Part shown: piece by piece, positions 13,644 to 21,426 of the stretch
Layout of the letters: the number at the start of each line of letters is the position of its first letter
How positions within the stretch are numbered: the stretch's first letter is position 1
NCBI GenBank assembly: GCA_031292035.1
Contig: JARLHX010000196.1
Span: 1-30,443, forward strand
DNA length: 30,443 nt
From: Negativicutes bacterium
Lineage (GTDB): Bacteria; Bacillota_C; Negativicutes; Sporomusales_B; JARLHX01
Reading direction: 5' to 3'
Made by a program: the position numbers and the translations under genes
The notes under the pieces: generated by a model
What the model was told of the DNA's origin: nothing
Seen by the model: the letters and a program-made list of their open reading frames with translations, nothing else
Database searches by the model: none

Positions 13644-14796
13644 TCATTTTCTCCCTTGCCGCCACCAGTCCGCTTTCTTCTACCTGGAGAGGAAAAAACC
13701 ACTTCTGGGCGATTACCGTTGGTATGACGGCGCTCAAAATGACGGCGGCGATCAGCACGCTATATTGAACACTGTTAATATGATTATTGGCTAGTCCGTA
13801 CAAGGCTGAAATACTGCCAAACGTCAGGCCGGTGCTCATCAGGAGGGTGGTGTAAATTCCAGTACGGCGGTCATAGTGAAAGAATTTCGTGACCGGTAGG
13901 ACTCCAATAAATTTCGCAGCAACTTTCACTACTAGAAAGACTATGATTGCCCCGGACATCGTATACAGGGCGGAAATCGACACCAATGCGCCTGCTTTTA
14001 TGAAGTAAAACGGCGTGAAAACGGCAAAAACGATCGCCCGCATCTTGTGCAGAGTCTCCCGGTAACGCAGGAAGAACCGCGCCATGGTCATCCCGATGAT
14101 ATAGGCGGGAAGCACCGCTTCACTGCCGCTGATCACTGCCAGATAGGCTAAGGCCAGAAGGACAAGAAAGATAAATTTGATCTCCGGTTCGCTGACCCGG
14201 CCCCCATACCATTGAAAGACCTTGCTGGTAATGGGTGTGATGATAAGCACTGTCACGATTAAAATAGCGGTGAACCAGACAACCTTCATCGAAAATCCGG
14301 TAAACAAAATCCCGAGTGCCAAAACCGTGCCCAGGTCGGTTATGAAGCAGGCGGCCAAGATAGCCTGTCCAAGGCGGCTTGATGCCAGGCCTGTTTCGAC
14401 CATGACAGCATAAACTACTGCGACCGAGGTGGTGGACAGAGCAATACCGGCTATTTTTGAAGCGTTAATAGTCCAGCCAAACCCATAATAAGCAAAAGCC
14501 ATGCCGCCGAGAAACGGCAGCAGGAAGGAAAGAACTCCGATTGCCAGACTTTCTTTTAGGTTCTCTTTCAAACTGTCGGGATTGATCTCGGCCCCTGCCA
14601 AAAAGGTCAGAACAACCGCGCCGAATCCAGCCAAGAAATTCACCCAGGGAGTAATCTCGATATGGATGGCGTTTCCGCCGATCACGCCAACGGCAATCTC
14701 CATAAGAGCGACGGAAATCCCCAGTCTGATGGACAACATCGTCGCAATGAGGGCCAGTAGCACCCATTGCGCCCCGATCGCGAAATTCTGTTCCAT
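13612..14796 (-). CDS. CPA2-type cation/proton antiporter
   Basis: A 394-residue inner-membrane protein of the monovalent cation:proton antiporter-2 (KefB/NapA-like) type with about 12 hydrophobic segments. Features include FLAGAEIN, ALSTTSVAVVYAVMVE and CFITDLGTVLALG, the last carrying the conserved Asp of the ion-binding region. There is no C-terminal TrkA-N regulatory domain. It is first in the operon and directly downstream of a fluoride riboswitch. In this context it may restore pH or sodium balance disturbed by HF entry, or move fluoride itself; the transported ions cannot be read from sequence. Its end overlaps the start of uspA, so the two are translationally coupled. Confidence 0.88.
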   Translation of the reverse strand: MEQNFAIGAQWVLLALIATMLSIRLGISVALMEIAVGVIGGNAIHIEITPWVNFLAGFGAVVLTFLAGAEINPDSLKENLKESLAIGVLSFLLPFLGGMAFAYYGFGWTINASKIAGIALSTTSVAVVYAVMVETGLASSRLGQAILAACFITDLGTVLALGILFTGFSMKVVWFTAILIVTVLIITPITSKVFQWYGGRVSEPEIKFIFLVLLALAYLAVISGSEAVLPAYIIGMTMARFFLRYRETLHKMRAIVFAVFTPFYFIKAGALVSISALYTMSGAIIVFLVVKVAAKFIGVLPVTKFFHYDRRTGIYTTLLMSTGLTFGSISALYGLANNHINSVQYSVLIAAVILSAVIPTVIAQKWFFPLQVEESGLVAAREKMNVERGAEGGS

Positions 14797-14837
14797 TGCC
14801 AGAGCACCCCTCTCACCAGGTTAACTTTCTCTTTAAA

Positions 14838-14873
14838 TAAAACAAACTCCTACCAACAATTGCTGGTAGGAGT
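14838..14873 (-). terminator. Riboswitch expression-platform terminator
   Basis: On the minus strand ten-base arms ACTCCTACCA and TGGTAGGAGT (14873-14864 and 14855-14846) are followed by TTGTTTTATTT. The upstream arm is shared with the 3' end of the fluoride aptamer, so fluoride binding and terminator formation exclude each other. Confidence 0.92.
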
Positions 14874-14916
14874 CATCACCGCATAGCACGGGGTTAATGG
14901 CGAACTCCATCGCCCC
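14846..14916 (-). promoter_or_regulatory. Fluoride riboswitch (crcB motif)
   Basis: Read on the minus strand from 14916, the segments GGCGATGGAGTTCGCC, ATTAACCCCG and GATGACTCCTACC appear in the order and spacing of the crcB-motif RNA, including the pseudoknot partners. The aptamer ends inside a terminator hairpin, so fluoride should switch the following five-gene operon on. The presence of crcB at the far end of that operon agrees with the call. Confidence 0.96.
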
Positions 14917-14936
14917 AAACATAAAATTATGTCCAA

Positions 14937-14966
14937 ATTATAACAGGGTATCGTAATATCAGTCAA
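14937..14966 (-). promoter_or_regulatory. Promoter of the fluoride operon
   Basis: On the minus strand TTGACT (14966-14961), an 18-base spacer and a perfect TATAAT (14942-14937). Transcription would start about ten bases before the aptamer. Confidence 0.85.
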
Positions 14967-15170
14967 CCATTATTAAAATAAGAAAAATGGCAGGTCCTGC
15001 AGCCGGTCTTTCTTTGCCATCTTCTTGCCACAATTGTTAAGTATAATAGATATGACCGAACATAAAGATCTCAGAGGATTACAAAGAATGATGCCAAGAA
15101 GAAGCGATTATATATCGCGCTATGTTTTATATTTTTCAGGCTTTGGTACAATCAAATTGGAGATGGGGTG

Positions 15171-15845
15171 ATGGTTTTGGTTAAAATTTTGCTTGCCGAT
15201 GACGAAGAAGGCATCCGCGAGATTGTGAGCTGGTATTTGGAGTCGGAAGGTTTTCAAGTATTGGTGGCCAAAGACGGCAACGACGCCGTGGAGCTGGAAG
15301 AGACACATCAACCAGACCTATTAATTCTTGATATTATGATGCCTGGCCTATCCGGCTGGGAAGTGGCCCGGGCAATTACCCGCACTGTACCAATCATTTT
15401 CCTTACCGCCCTCGAACACGAAAACGACAAGCTGACCGGCTTTAACTTAGGCGCCGATGATTACATCACAAAACCGTTCAGCCCTCGGGAATTACTGGCG
15501 CGAATAAAAGTGGTTCTACGGCGAAATGGCAAATTGTCACGCAGCAGCGAAATGCTGCATTTCCCTTCTCTGTCCATCGATCCAGGAACACAAAGCATCA
15601 TGGTGAACGAAACACGCGTCGATTTAACCTCGAAGGAATTCGCAGTCTTACTTTTTCTGGCCCGTCATCCTCAGGATATTTTTACCAGGGAGCAACTTTT
15701 GCTCAACATATGGGGCTATGACTTTGATGGCGATGATCGCACAGTCGACTCCACAGTAAAAAGAATCCGGCAAAAGATGGGCAATACCAGGAATTATGTA
15801 CGCACCATTCACGACTCCGGGTATAAATTCGAGGTGAACATATGA
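15171..15845 (+). CDS. OmpR/PhoB-type response regulator
   Basis: A 224-residue two-component response regulator. The receiver domain has the acidic pair Asp10-Asp11, the phosphorylation site Asp54 in LLILDIMMPG and Lys101 in TKPF. The C-terminal winged helix is of the PhoB/OmpR type, ending RTVDSTVKRIRQKMG and IHDSGYKFEV. The ATG at 15171 is eight bases after GGAG; a GTG codon just before it is less likely. It overlaps the kinase gene by four bases. The two genes downstream of the pair encode exported proteins, one of LTxxQ type, which suggests control of an envelope-stress response. Confidence 0.95.
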   Translation: MVLVKILLADDEEGIREIVSWYLESEGFQVLVAKDGNDAVELEETHQPDLLILDIMMPGLSGWEVARAITRTVPIIFLTALEHENDKLTGFNLGADDYITKPFSPRELLARIKVVLRRNGKLSRSSEMLHFPSLSIDPGTQSIMVNETRVDLTSKEFAVLLFLARHPQDIFTREQLLLNIWGYDFDGDDRTVDSTVKRIRQKMGNTRNYVRTIHDSGYKFEVNI

Positions 15846-17212
15846 TGATCAGACCACGCTCAATCTATTTTCGCCATCTGATCAGTCACCTGTTAGTGAT
15901 CCTGTTTCTCGTGTTGGCTATGGGCGGATTGTTAACCTTTGTAATATACCATGGCAATGGTCCTCCTGCTCTGCACAAAAGGGCAAGCGATGTCGCCGAA
16001 ATTCTCGGATCCACCTCAGATCCATCGCCGATCCCGGATGCACGAACATGGCAACTGCTCGGCAAGGCCGCAAACGCTACCCTGTGGCTAACCGATACCA
16101 GTGGCAACGTAATTGGCGGCAGTCCCCCGGAAGGGTGGTCTCAAAACCCCACTGGTCGCAATGGTTTTTCTCCCTCGTCACCAACATCAGACAATAAACT
16201 TTTACAAACTGCGAGCACGGTTGCGGTACCCACCCAGATGGCTGGCAAACCGGCCATCTTGTATGCTGCCCAGGAGGGCAATACCCTCAGGCTCATGGGT
16301 ATCGGCAGAATTATTTTTTTAATCCCCTTCCTTGTCGGCATTCTGGCGGCCATCGTATTGGGGTTACTCCTGTCCCGCAGCCTAACAAAATCCATCGCAG
16401 ATATTGCCACAGCGGCTGCCCATTTTTCGTCTGGTGATTATACCAGCAGAACAACGACGACAGGGAATGACGAGCTAGGTGATCTTGGGAAAAATTTAAA
16501 TGCAATGGCCGACTCCATCACTCGCAGCGAACAAACACGGCGAGAATTTTACGCCAATATATCCCATGAACTCAAGACGCCGCTGAGCTGCATCCAAGCA
16601 ATCACCGAGGCCCTGATTGACGGCATTGCCAAAACTCCTGACGATCACCAGCAGTATTTGCGGAAGATCCATTCAGAAACACTGCGCATGTCAAGGATGA
16701 TTCACGATTTATTAGATTTGGAGCAGCTTGAAGCCGGTAAATTGACTGTCCGCCGGGACCGCGTAGATATCCAGGCTCTTCTGTCAGAGCAGGCCGATAA
16801 AATCCAGGACCTGCTGAAAGCCAAAAACCTGTCCCTTGTGTTGCGGCTTGAAACCGAAAAACATTTTATATGGGGCGACCCGGACCGTTTGATCCAAGTT
16901 TTTGACAACCTTTTAAGCAATGCCATTCGCCATGCCCCGCAAGGTTCCCGGATCAGTATTGCGATGCTGGAAGAGAATGATAAAGTAAAAGTATCTATCG
17001 CGGATCAAGGTGAAGGAATGTCGGTCGACGAGTTGCCATTGATTTGGGATCGCTTTTATCGCACAGACAAATCGCGGGATCGGGCATCGGGCGGCAACGG
17101 GTTGGGACTGCCAATCACCCGCAGCCTGGTGGAAGCGATGGGTGGGGTCATTTTCGCAGATAGTGTCAAGAATCAAGGAACTACGTTTACAATCGAGTTT
17201 CTATCTGCCTAA
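15842..17212 (+). CDS. Membrane sensor histidine kinase
   Basis: A 456-residue kinase with two membrane segments (about residues 12-36 and 156-178) enclosing an extracytoplasmic sensor of roughly 120 residues. They are followed by a HAMP linker (about 179-230), a HisKA domain with His242 in NISHELKTPLS, and an HATPase domain with DQGEGMS and GGNGLGLPIT. The domain order matches CpxA/PhoR-type kinases. It is coupled to the response regulator upstream through an ATGATG overlap and is followed by a strong terminator, so the downstream exported proteins have separate transcription and are candidate targets. Confidence 0.95.
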   Translation: MMIRPRSIYFRHLISHLLVILFLVLAMGGLLTFVIYHGNGPPALHKRASDVAEILGSTSDPSPIPDARTWQLLGKAANATLWLTDTSGNVIGGSPPEGWSQNPTGRNGFSPSSPTSDNKLLQTASTVAVPTQMAGKPAILYAAQEGNTLRLMGIGRIIFLIPFLVGILAAIVLGLLLSRSLTKSIADIATAAAHFSSGDYTSRTTTTGNDELGDLGKNLNAMADSITRSEQTRREFYANISHELKTPLSCIQAITEALIDGIAKTPDDHQQYLRKIHSETLRMSRMIHDLLDLEQLEAGKLTVRRDRVDIQALLSEQADKIQDLLKAKNLSLVLRLETEKHFIWGDPDRLIQVFDNLLSNAIRHAPQGSRISIAMLEENDKVKVSIADQGEGMSVDELPLIWDRFYRTDKSRDRASGGNGLGLPITRSLVEAMGGVIFADSVKNQGTTFTIEFLSA

Positions 17213-17225
17213 CACCATAAAAAAG

Positions 17226-17257
17226 CCAACCGCCTGAAAAAAGCGGTTGGTTTTTTT
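17226..17257 (+). terminator. Terminator after the two-component system
   Basis: Perfect eight-base arms CCAACCGC and GCGGTTGG (17226-17233 and 17243-17250) with a CTGAAAAAA loop, followed by seven T. An A-rich stretch on the other side gives some activity on the minus strand too. Confidence 0.93.
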
Positions 17258-17366
17258 ATGGGATTAATGGAGAAATTGCCACATGAATGCCATATTCAAA
17301 ATCTATAATGAACTCAAGCAATCGGACGGTGTCCAATAGAAAATAACTGGAGGAAAGACAACTACG

Positions 17367-17960
17367 ATGAAAAAAAATAGGGACTTTGGGGCTAAACTCT
17401 TGCTTCTACTGGGAATGGCCATTCTTACCTGCATGTCGGCTTTCGCCAATCCTGTCAGCCAGTTAAATTTGTCTGTTGACCAAAAAAACTCCATCCAGAG
17501 CGTCATCCGCCAGGCCAACGACCAGGTCCGCCAGATAAAATCCGAGAATCAGGCCGATAGCCCTCGGGAACTCAAGAAAGAATACGAAAACATTCGCGCC
17601 GTACGCACAAAAGCCCTGAAGAAAATCCAGGAAAAGCTCACTCCCGAACAGCAAACATCGATCGAACAATTGCTGAGTGGAACCCAGCAAAATAAAGAAG
17701 ACAGGAAGGAGGTTTTGCAAAATCTGGACTTGACGCGGCAGCAAAAGATTCACATCGCCAAAATCATCGGGCCTGCCGAAGATACCGCTTGGGAAATCGC
17801 AGGCAATAGTTCGTTGGACTTAACTGAGATCAGCAGGCAGATCCACCAAATCCAAAAAGATACCCTGCAAAACATTCGCCAGCAACTCACAGAGGATCAA
17901 CAATTAAAATGGGATAGCTGGCAGCAGAAAAGCGTGCAGGCAACTTCCGTACAGCGATAA
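17367..17960 (+). CDS. Exported LTxxQ-type (CpxP/Spy-like) protein with internal duplication
   Basis: A 197-residue secreted protein with an N-terminal signal peptide, probable cleavage after AFA at 27, and an otherwise helical, charged and Gln-rich body. Four L-x-x-x-Q motifs are seen: LSVDQK (35-40), LTPEQQ (91-96), LTRQQK (122-127) and LTEDQQ (174-179). They mark two modules of about 65 residues, each opening and closing with one motif, hence a tandem duplication. In enterobacteria LTxxQ proteins (CpxP, Spy) are periplasmic chaperones and inhibitors of the CpxA sensor. Here the gene follows a CpxR/CpxA-type pair, so a similar role is suggested. The family call is from motifs only. A TATAAT stands at 17304-17309 without a clear -35. 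Confidence 0.6.
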   Translation: MKKNRDFGAKLLLLLGMAILTCMSAFANPVSQLNLSVDQKNSIQSVIRQANDQVRQIKSENQADSPRELKKEYENIRAVRTKALKKIQEKLTPEQQTSIEQLLSGTQQNKEDRKEVLQNLDLTRQQKIHIAKIIGPAEDTAWEIAGNSSLDLTEISRQIHQIQKDTLQNIRQQLTEDQQLKWDSWQQKSVQATSVQR

Positions 17961-18036
17961 GAATTCTCAGGTTTTTACGTAAGTCAAAGGGTTTCAATGG
18001 CCATCTAAGGCTTAAATAAAAAGGAGGAAATAGGTA

Positions 18037-18699
18037 ATGAAACTGTGGGGCAAAAAAATGGTACTGGGCTTGATTGTGGCGGCCTTCATTGTAGCAGGGA
18101 TCGCGAGTCCACTTGTGGTGCAGGCTACGGAAATTGACGGGTTTGGCAGTCCAGGGTTTCACCATCGTCAGCTTGAGCCAGACAAAATAGCGGAAAAGAT
18201 CGCAGACATTTTTGGCGTGGATAAAGAAGAGGTCCTGAAATACCATGACCAAGGCGTTAGTTTTATCGATCTGAGCCGGGCGTCCTTTTTGAGCAAGGCT
18301 GGCAGCCAGCCTCTCAAAATAGTGATGGCAAGCAAAACATACGACAACACCTGGAAAGACGTTGCCAACTCCTTGGGGATTACCAAAGAACAAAAAAAAG
18401 CAACCCGTAACGACATTGCGTCAACCATGCTGGATAAGAAACTCCATATAGCCAAGCAAACATCCCTCCAGCTTATGCAGCAAGGCTTCCGGGCACGGGA
18501 TATCGCCGTGGCCAACGAATTAGCCAAAGCTACCGGGAAGCCGCTTGACGAAATACTATCTATGCGCAAAATCAACAATACCTGGCATGACGTTGCCGAA
18601 ACCCTTGGCGTGGATGACAATACTTTTCAACAGAGCATTCAAAATCTCAAAGCGGCCTTTCCCCGGATGAACCGCCTGCGCTTCGCCAATGGGTGGTGA
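18037..18699 (+). CDS. Exported protein with two NTWxDVAxxLG repeats, unknown function
   Basis: A 220-residue protein with a signal peptide (probable cleavage after VQA at 30) and no recognised domain. Residues 69-115 and 147-192 are related repeats: each runs from a Q-G turn (HDQGVSF, MQQGFRA) through an Ala/Lys-rich helix to NTWKDVANSLGI or NTWHDVAETLGV. A third, partial copy of the helix part may lie at 50-68 (IAEKIADIFGVDKEEV). The pattern suggests a helical repeat protein of the periplasm or cell surface. A very strong AAAGGAGG site precedes ATG. It follows the LTxxQ protein by 76 bases with no terminator between, so the two are probably co-expressed. It is not recognised beyond that. 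Confidence 0.75.
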   Translation: MKLWGKKMVLGLIVAAFIVAGIASPLVVQATEIDGFGSPGFHHRQLEPDKIAEKIADIFGVDKEEVLKYHDQGVSFIDLSRASFLSKAGSQPLKIVMASKTYDNTWKDVANSLGITKEQKKATRNDIASTMLDKKLHIAKQTSLQLMQQGFRARDIAVANELAKATGKPLDEILSMRKINNTWHDVAETLGVDDNTFQQSIQNLKAAFPRMNRLRFANGW

Positions 18700-18814
18700 C
18701 ACCATACGGAGTGGTGAGAACTTCCAACTTCTACTGCTTCTTCTGCTCACAATGGCGCTAATCGCGTCAGGGACAGCAGCCGGAACCGTGATCGCTCGAA
18801 TCATATTACGATAA
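18689..18814 (+). CDS. Candidate 41-residue membrane peptide
   Basis: An ATG inside the last codons of the preceding gene opens a 41-codon frame (11-base overlap) ending in TAA. The product starts MGGDTIRSGENFQ and continues with one strongly hydrophobic helix (LLLLLLLTMALIAS), a Gly/Ala turn and a basic end (ARIILR). There is no ribosome binding site, so it would depend on translational coupling. The hydrophobic core and the position before the terminator make it better than a random frame. Confidence 0.4.
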   Translation: MGGDTIRSGENFQLLLLLLLTMALIASGTAAGTVIARIILR

Positions 18815-18850
18815 TCTTTTCTCAGGTCAAGCTATCAATGCATCAAACTT

Positions 18851-18897
18851 AAAGAAGCCTCCTTTGTTGGCGCATTTCCAGCAAAGGAGGCTTCTTT
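18851..18897. terminator. Bidirectional terminator
   Basis: A perfect 16-base stem (18851-18866 with 18882-18897, arm AAAGAAGCCTCCTTTG) with a 15-base loop. It has A-runs on the left and T-runs on the right, so it can serve the plus-strand exported-protein genes and the minus-strand cupin gene that converge here. Confidence 0.9.
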
Positions 18898-18911
18898 ATC
18901 CGAGTGTTATT

Positions 18912-19265
18912 CTACGCGAAAAGTATCAGGGCGATGAACACCAGGTCGCTATCACCGGTATTCTCGATGCAGTGTTTTTCGCCGTTGAATGTTACCATCA
19001 TATCGCCTGGCTTGAGGAATGACTTGACGCCGTTGTCGTCAACCGTCCCTTCGCCACTCAAAACAAAATAGGTTTCGGCGTCGCCAATGTGTTCATGCAT
19101 GCCGATGGAGGCTCCGGGCGGCAGCACAAGTTTTGAAAACATCCGCCCCTTTCCGCCGAATTCGTCACTGCCTCTTTCCAGGATGTGGGTCATCTCAAGT
19201 TCGCCCTTGCCGCCACGCAGAGATACGATCTTTTCCCTTGTCATTTCGACAGCTCGTCTGATCAC
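18912..19265 (-). CDS. Small cupin-domain protein
   Basis: A single-domain beta-barrel protein of 117 residues with the two cupin motifs: HEHIGDAETYFVLSGEG (His, His, Glu metal ligands) and PGDMMVTFNGEKHCIEN (His). Such proteins bind a metal and act as small isomerases, dioxygenases or binding proteins; no substrate is recognised. The start chosen is GTG at 19265-19263, giving IRRAVEM at the N-terminus as in related proteins, with GGGAG eight bases upstream. An ATG five codons earlier is open but overlaps that ribosome binding site. It stands 179 bases downstream of the AEC transporter gene. Confidence 0.82.
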   Translation of the reverse strand: MIRRAVEMTREKIVSLRGGKGELEMTHILERGSDEFGGKGRMFSKLVLPPGASIGMHEHIGDAETYFVLSGEGTVDDNGVKSFLKPGDMMVTFNGEKHCIENTGDSDLVFIALILFA

Positions 19266-19444
19266 AAAATCCACTCCCATCCACTTGAATTATTTATCGC
19301 TTATCCTAAGTATAAATTAGCAAACTAGAGTTTTAAACCATATTTTAGAAATTAATTTTGACAAGCATGTACTGGCAAAGACGTAACCTCTTGCTTCTGC
19401 AAATACAGACTGATAACCGGCATTACAACGAAGACAGATTTCGC

Positions 19445-20401
19445 TTAGCGAAAATTCATCCAGACCAACAAGGCTGGAAATTCAATACAGATAAATACCG
19501 CCGTTGTCAGTACAAAGGCAGCGGTGGCGATATCAACATTTAGTTTATGGATCTGTACCGCTATGACCGTGTTAATCGCCGTCGGCATAGCCGCCAGAAC
19601 AACGATGGTGTTCAAAATAGTTTGATCGGTAATCAGCAAGCTTGCCAGCAGATAAGCAGCTACAGGTGTCAAAACAAATTTGATGGGAATGAGGTCCAAA
19701 ATCCCTGAATAGTATTTGCGCATACCGGCGGTATCAATGGCATAGCCAATCGGTATCAGGGCCGTCCATGCCCCCAGATGCACTAAAGGATCGACCATTT
19801 GGGCCGCAAACATGGGGCGGGGGGCACTGATAACATTCAGCAGTAGGCCGATGACCATTCCGACAACCGGCAGTTGGTTGCGGTTAATCAGCAGTCCAAG
19901 CAAAGAATGTTTACTAAAGGGTGCCCCAATGCTTTTCTGATAATAGTATTGAGCAAGGGGAAAACAAACTGTGAACATGACAACATTTTGCAGCATGACG
20001 ATCATTTGGGTGGCGGCAAACCCAACTTCGCCAAACAGGATATAGGCACATAAACCGCCCAGCGCCGTAGTATTGGACAATATTGCACTAAGAATATAGC
20101 TGCCTTTATCGAGTTCGCTCTGGAATTTGCCTTCCACCCGCCAATAGGCTGCTATGCCCGGAATGACACATAGCAATACACCTAGAACCGGCAGCCACAT
20201 TAACGAGTAGTTTAACGGCAAAACCCACAAAGTCAGGATCGATAATACCGGGTAAATTACGCAGATGTTTATTACGATCAATCGCTGGAAAAAGTCTTTA
20301 GCGAGTTTTGATTGGTAGCGGCACAAAATTCCGATGGCCAGCGGGATGACCAGATCGATGAATAGGTATAACAACTTAACTTGCAGATCTATTAGAACCA
20401 C
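19445..20401 (-). CDS. AEC-family transporter
   Basis: A 318-residue inner-membrane protein with about ten hydrophobic segments, of the auxin efflux carrier family, whose bacterial members export or import organic acids such as malate or malonate. Family marks are the SNTTALGG stretch in the N-terminal half and AAMPTAINTVIAVQ in the C-terminal half. The GTG start is 12 bases after the stop of the upstream EamA gene and only just clears a GAGGGA site, so the true start is not certain. It probably forms a two-gene unit with that EamA transporter. The substrate is unknown. Confidence 0.85.
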   Translation of the reverse strand: MVLIDLQVKLLYLFIDLVIPLAIGILCRYQSKLAKDFFQRLIVINICVIYPVLSILTLWVLPLNYSLMWLPVLGVLLCVIPGIAAYWRVEGKFQSELDKGSYILSAILSNTTALGGLCAYILFGEVGFAATQMIVMLQNVVMFTVCFPLAQYYYQKSIGAPFSKHSLLGLLINRNQLPVVGMVIGLLLNVISAPRPMFAAQMVDPLVHLGAWTALIPIGYAIDTAGMRKYYSGILDLIPIKFVLTPVAAYLLASLLITDQTILNTIVVLAAMPTAINTVIAVQIHKLNVDIATAAFVLTTAVFICIEFPALLVWMNFR

Positions 20402-20413
20402 TCCCTCAAACGG

Positions 20414-21358
20414 TCAATCCGCCGTCGCATTTTTACCAGCAAAGGCGATATAGGTACTAATCGTGATCAGCAGGATTCCAACGATGGTGCTGGCAGGAAT
20501 GGCCTCCCCCAATACAATAAAAGCCAAAATCGGGGCAAGGGCGGGTTTGATAAAAAATACGATAGAGCCGGTCGCCGCCGAGGTTTTTTCCATAGCCAGG
20601 AAATAGAGTAAAAACCCGAGACCGCTGACGACAACGCCCATGTAAATAAGGGTGATGATGTTGCTCCCATCGATGCCGCCTACCAGTGGAATGTCCCAGA
20701 GCAGCCGGAGAATTTCATTGTCGCTTGCCGCCAATAGCGGTATATGCGAGATAAAGATATAGAGCAGCATCAGAACCGAGCCTGCTAAAAAGCCAAAGCA
20801 GGTCAGAACAATACTGCCATAACGGACTGAGCGCTTTTTTACCATTACGCTGTATAGTGAAAAGGTGATGGTGGACAAAACCGCCAACGCGATCCCCTTG
20901 GCATCGGGATTCAAATGAAAGGGGTTCAAGATGAACAAAATCCCCAGTATACTGATGCCCAGCGAAACAATGGTGCGCCTCGTCACTTTTTCTTTCAAAA
21001 AAAAGTGAGCGAAAGGAATAATAAATATCGGATTGGTGCTAACAACGATGGCCACCGTTGAGGCCATTGCAAAGACAACCGCCATTTGATAAAAGGTCAT
21101 GCTGACCACAATGCCTAAGAGCCCCACTTGAAGAAAAAACATCGCGTCATCTTTCGTCAGCTCCAGCTCTCGCGCCCGGAGTTCCTTGACAGCCCACGGC
21201 AACAGCACCAACCCGCCGATAAAAAACCGGTAAAAGGTGATCTGCATGGGATTGATCTCAGTCGCCACCATCTTGCCGGCTATCTCCATTGTGCTGAAGA
21301 TCACCGCTGCCAAGACAATATAGCCGTACTCTATTTTCCAATGATTAATAGCGATCAT
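20414..21358 (-). CDS. EamA/DMT-family transporter
   Basis: A full-length 314-residue transporter with two EamA repeats and about ten membrane helices. The first repeat carries ISFYRFFIGG-like sequence (ITFYRFFIGGLVLLPWA) and STNPIFIIPFAHFFLKEKVT; the second carries FFIKPALAPILAFIVLGEAI. Both are typical of drug/metabolite exporters of amino acids or other metabolites. GAGAG lies close before ATG. It is followed after 12 bases by the AEC gene. There is no indication of the substrate. Confidence 0.88.
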   Translation of the reverse strand: MIAINHWKIEYGYIVLAAVIFSTMEIAGKMVATEINPMQITFYRFFIGGLVLLPWAVKELRARELELTKDDAMFFLQVGLLGIVVSMTFYQMAVVFAMASTVAIVVSTNPIFIIPFAHFFLKEKVTRRTIVSLGISILGILFILNPFHLNPDAKGIALAVLSTITFSLYSVMVKKRSVRYGSIVLTCFGFLAGSVLMLLYIFISHIPLLAASDNEILRLLWDIPLVGGIDGSNIITLIYMGVVVSGLGFLLYFLAMEKTSAATGSIVFFIKPALAPILAFIVLGEAIPASTIVGILLITISTYIAFAGKNATAD

Positions 21359-21426
21359 CTCTCTCGAAATTCTTGTTTTTCAGCAACACTCCTATTATAA
21401 CGCTGCCGCCGGAAATTGTGCCAGAA

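Noticed and set aside
14967..15170. Promoter of the two-component system
   Set aside because: TATAAT at 15042 and TACAAT at 15147 are present, but neither has a -35 hexamer at a normal distance, so no promoter is called.
17281..17309. TTGCCA...TATAAT promoter upstream of the LTxxQ gene
   Set aside because: The spacer is about 22 bases, too long for a standard promoter. The isolated TATAAT is only mentioned with the gene.
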